Source: Stenotrophomonas sp. SAU14A_NAIMI4_5 (GTDB lineage Bacteria > Pseudomonadota > Gammaproteobacteria > Xanthomonadales > Xanthomonadaceae). From it: DNA of 64,000 bases. The notes under the pieces are model-generated. The model was given only the letters and a program-made list of their open reading frames with translations, searched no databases and had not been told where the DNA came from. A program made the translations under genes and the position numbers. Positions 61,807 through 64,000 of the stretch are shown here, piece by piece. The stretch's first letter is position 1. Each line of letters opens with the position of its first letter. The DNA is taken from assembly GCF_003086795.1 (NCBI RefSeq), contig NZ_CP026003.1, positions 3,150,579-3,214,578 on the forward strand, in the 5' to 3' direction.

Positions 61807-64000
61807 AGCGCAGCGATGCGCTGCAGCGGCTGCAGGCCTGGTTCGGCAGCCGTGGCTGGAAACCCCTGCCGTTCCAGCGCGCGATGTGGCGCCATTACCT
61901 GGCGGGCAGCTCGGGCCTGCTGCACACCCCGACCGGCAGCGGCAAGACGCTGGCCATGTTCGGCGGACCGCTGCTGCAGGCGATGATCGATCCGCTGCCG
62001 GCGCCGCCGCGGGCCAATGCGGTGCGCCCGCTGCAGGTGCTGTGGGTGACGCCGCTGCGGGCGCTGGCCAGCGACACTGCACGCGCCCTGCAGGCGCCGA
62101 TCGAGGGCCTGGGTCTGGGCTGGAAGGTCGGCCTGCGCAGTGGCGACGCCAGCAGCCGCGACCGTCGCCTCGCACGCGAAGGCCGCATCGATGTGCTGGT
62201 GACCACGCCCGAGTCGTTGGCCCTGCTGCTCAGCTACCCCGACACGCTGGAGCGCATGCGCCAGCTGCGCTGCGTGGTGGTGGACGAGTGGCACGAACTG
62301 ATGGGCAACAAGCGCGGCGTGCTGCTGCAGCTGAATCTCGCGCTGCTGCGCGATACGGCACCGGCGATGCAGCTGTGGGGCCTGTCGGCCACGCTGGGCA
62401 ACCTGCCGCAGGCGCGCGACGTGCTGCTGCCCGGCATGCCCGACACGGTGCAGGTGGAAGGCGCACGACAGCGACCGGTGGCGATCAGCAGCCTGCTGCC
62501 CGCCAGCGGTGAGCGCTTCCCGTGGGCCGGGCATCTCGGCCTGGGCCAGCTGTCGCGCGTGCTCGATGCGCTGATGTCCGCGCGCAGCAGCCTGCTGTTC
62601 ACCAACACGCGCGCGCAGGCCGAACTATGGCACCAGGCGCTGGCGGCGGTCTGGCCGGAAGACGCGCAGACGCTGGCCCTGCACCACGGCTCGCTCGACG
62701 CGGGCCTGCGCCAGCAGGTGGAAGACGGCCTGCGCGCGGGCACGCTGCGCTGCGTGGTGGCCACCTCCAGCCTCGACCTCGGCGTGGACTTCCCCGAAGT
62801 GGACCAGGTGCTGCAGCTGGGCAGCCCGAAGGGCGTGGCGCGCCTGCGCCAGCGTGCGGGGCGCGCGCGACATCGGCCCGGGGCAAGCGGCAGCGTGCTG
62901 TGCGTGCCCACCCATGCCCTGGAGCTGGCCGAGTACGCCGCCGTGCGGCGCGCCCTGCGCGAAGGCATCACCGAACCGCGCACGCCACCCACGCTGTCAC
63001 TTGACGTGCTGGCCCAGCATGCGGTCAGCCGTGCGCTGGCCGGTGGCTTCAACGCCGATGCGCTGCTTGCGCAGGTACGACGCACGCATGCGTTCGCCGA
63101 GCTGCAGGACACGCAGTGGCAGGACGTGCTCGCGTTCATCGTGCAGGGTGGCCGCGCTTTGGCGCAGTACCCCGAGTACCACAAGGTCGTGCTGGACGAG
63201 GATGGCCGCTACCGCATGCATGATCGCCGCCAGGCACTGCGCCACCGGCTGTCGATCGGCACCATCAGCAGCGATGGCAGCGTGCGCGTGCAGTTCCTGC
63301 GCGGCGGTGGTCTCGGCGCGGTGGAGGAACAGTTCGCCAGCCGCCTGCGCCGCGGCGATCGCTTCCAGTTCGCCGGCCGCCTGCTGGAGCTGGTGCAGCT
63401 GCGCGACATGACCGCCTACGTGCGGCTGGCACGTGGCAGCGGCAGCGGCGTGGTGCCACGTTGGCAAGGCGGCCAGCTGCCGTTGTCGCTGGCCCTGGGG
63501 CGCGAGCTGGAAGCGGTGCTGTCCGGTGCCGACAACAGCGCCGAGGCGCGCTGGCTGGCGCCACTGCTTGGCCTGCAGGATGACCTGTCGGAACGACCCG
63601 CGCCTTCGCGGCTGCTGGTGGAAGACGTGCGCCGTCGCGAAGGGCAGTTCCTGTTCGTCTATCCCTTTGCGGGGCGCCACGTGCACGAGGCGCTGGCGGC
63701 ACTGCTGTCGCTGCGCCTCACGCGCCTGCAGCGCAACAGCATCGGCTATGCGGTGAATGATCACGGCCTGGTGCTGGCGCCGGCAGAGCCGATCGAACGC
63801 GATGCAGCGGCGTGGCAGGCGCTGTTCGATCCGACCGACCTGCTCGACGATCTGCGCGCTGCAGTGAACCTTGGCGAGCTGGCACGCCGGCAGTTCCGTG
63901 GCATCGCCCGCGTCGCCGGCCTGCTGGTGCCGAGCCTGCCCGGCGGCATGCCGCGCTCGCTGCGCCAGCTGCAGGCCTCGGCGGGCCTGCTGTACGACGT
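61803..64000 (+). CDS. Lhr-type DEXH-box DNA helicase, ligase-associated (runs off window end)
   Basis: The reading frame from the ATG at 61803 stays open to base 64000 (732 codons seen), so the gene is truncated by the window. Walker A is TPTGSGKT at 42-49, motif II is the Lhr-typical DEWH (VVVDEWHELMGNKRG), motif III GLSATLG, and motifs V-VI ATSSLDLGVDFP and QRAGRARHRPG. The second part (about 390 on) matches the Lhr core winged-helix region. In the related Pseudomonas cluster the helicase translocates on single-stranded DNA and unwinds RNA:DNA hybrids. A fourth gene for a phosphoesterase often follows; it would lie beyond the window. Confidence 0.93.
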   Translation, partial: MKRSDALQRLQAWFGSRGWKPLPFQRAMWRHYLAGSSGLLHTPTGSGKTLAMFGGPLLQAMIDPLPAPPRANAVRPLQVLWVTPLRALASDTARALQAPIEGLGLGWKVGLRSGDASSRDRRLAREGRIDVLVTTPESLALLLSYPDTLERMRQLRCVVVDEWHELMGNKRGVLLQLNLALLRDTAPAMQLWGLSATLGNLPQARDVLLPGMPDTVQVEGARQRPVAISSLLPASGERFPWAGHLGLGQLSRVLDALMSARSSLLFTNTRAQAELWHQALAAVWPEDAQTLALHHGSLDAGLRQQVEDGLRAGTLRCVVATSSLDLGVDFPEVDQVLQLGSPKGVARLRQRAGRARHRPGASGSVLCVPTHALELAEYAAVRRALREGITEPRTPPTLSLDVLAQHAVSRALAGGFNADALLAQVRRTHAFAELQDTQWQDVLAFIVQGGRALAQYPEYHKVVLDEDGRYRMHDRRQALRHRLSIGTISSDGSVRVQFLRGGGLGAVEEQFASRLRRGDRFQFAGRLLELVQLRDMTAYVRLARGSGSGVVPRWQGGQLPLSLALGRELEAVLSGADNSAEARWLAPLLGLQDDLSERPAPSRLLVEDVRRREGQFLFVYPFAGRHVHEALAALLSLRLTRLQRNSIGYAVNDHGLVLAPAEPIERDAAAWQALFDPTDLLDDLRAAVNLGELARRQFRGIARVAGLLVPSLPGGMPRSLRQLQASAGLLYD

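Overview
The window reads as a chromosome segment from a high-GC gammaproteobacterium of the Xanthomonadaceae, most likely the Stenotrophomonas maltophilia complex (inference). The grounds are the strong G/C third-position bias, the gene families and their order (leuS-lptE-holA-nadD-rsfS-rlmH, maf-rng-yhdP, an mprF/virJ pair), and many intergenic palindromes, including GTAG-ended REPs of the type called SMAG in S. maltophilia. I see no prophage, integron, CRISPR array, rRNA operon or classical insertion sequence. The only transposase-like gene is a REP-associated tyrosine transposase.

Layout. 1-9.4 kb: yhdP (partial), rng and maf on the minus strand; a SIMPL-domain protein, tonB and a TonB-dependent receptor on the plus strand; then a secreted esterase-like hydrolase, tRNA-Asn, rlmH and rsfS on the minus strand. 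9.4-14.5 kb: a minus-strand housekeeping run from leuS through lptE, holA and nadD. 14.8-20.2 kb: a small secreted protein, a DUF998 membrane protein, a CnoX-like thioredoxin, and a FecR/LysM protein translationally coupled to a CHASE2-GGDEF diguanylate cyclase. 20.2-20.8 kb: a RAYT transposase flanked by its own REPs. 20.9-31.8 kb: mixed plus-strand genes (DUF4442, DUF502, queuosine-precursor transporter, DUF885 metallopeptidase, VOC protein, DUF2147, metG, HAD phosphatase, RnfB-like ferredoxin). 31.9-36 kb: mprF facing virJ. 36-41.9 kb: small membrane and oxidoreductase-like proteins, an HD protein, a transglutaminase-like/TPR protein, yjdM, a YegD-like Hsp70 and a YkgJ protein. 41.9-43.9 kb: an ECF sigma, putative anti-sigma and DUF4097 operon. 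44-51.8 kb: a small MscS channel, a TraR/DksA protein, DUF2058, a YgjP-like metallopeptidase, a degenerate S4 pseudouridine synthase, a phospholipase D-family protein, an HDOD protein and leucine dehydrogenase. 51.9-59.1 kb: a subtilisin-like autotransporter, a thiolase, two alanine-rich lipoproteins and an AidB-like acyl-CoA dehydrogenase. 59.2-64 kb: an overlapping exonuclease-DNA ligase-Lhr-type helicase operon that runs off the window.

The most unusual content is intergenic. Six copies of a roughly 104-bp element share a conserved core, while their 24-28 bp outer arms differ in sequence from copy to copy yet stay complementary within each copy. A second, smaller family with GGGGTC ends also changes its inner stem in a paired way across four copies. 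This is the pattern expected when folding itself is selected, or when the arms are copied from one another, and I flag it as the best candidate for something little described. Other leads are the RAYT locus whose stop codon lies in a REP, a pseudouridine synthase homologue without its catalytic aspartate, and the facing lysyl-phosphatidylglycerol synthase and VirJ/AcvB-type hydrolase genes.
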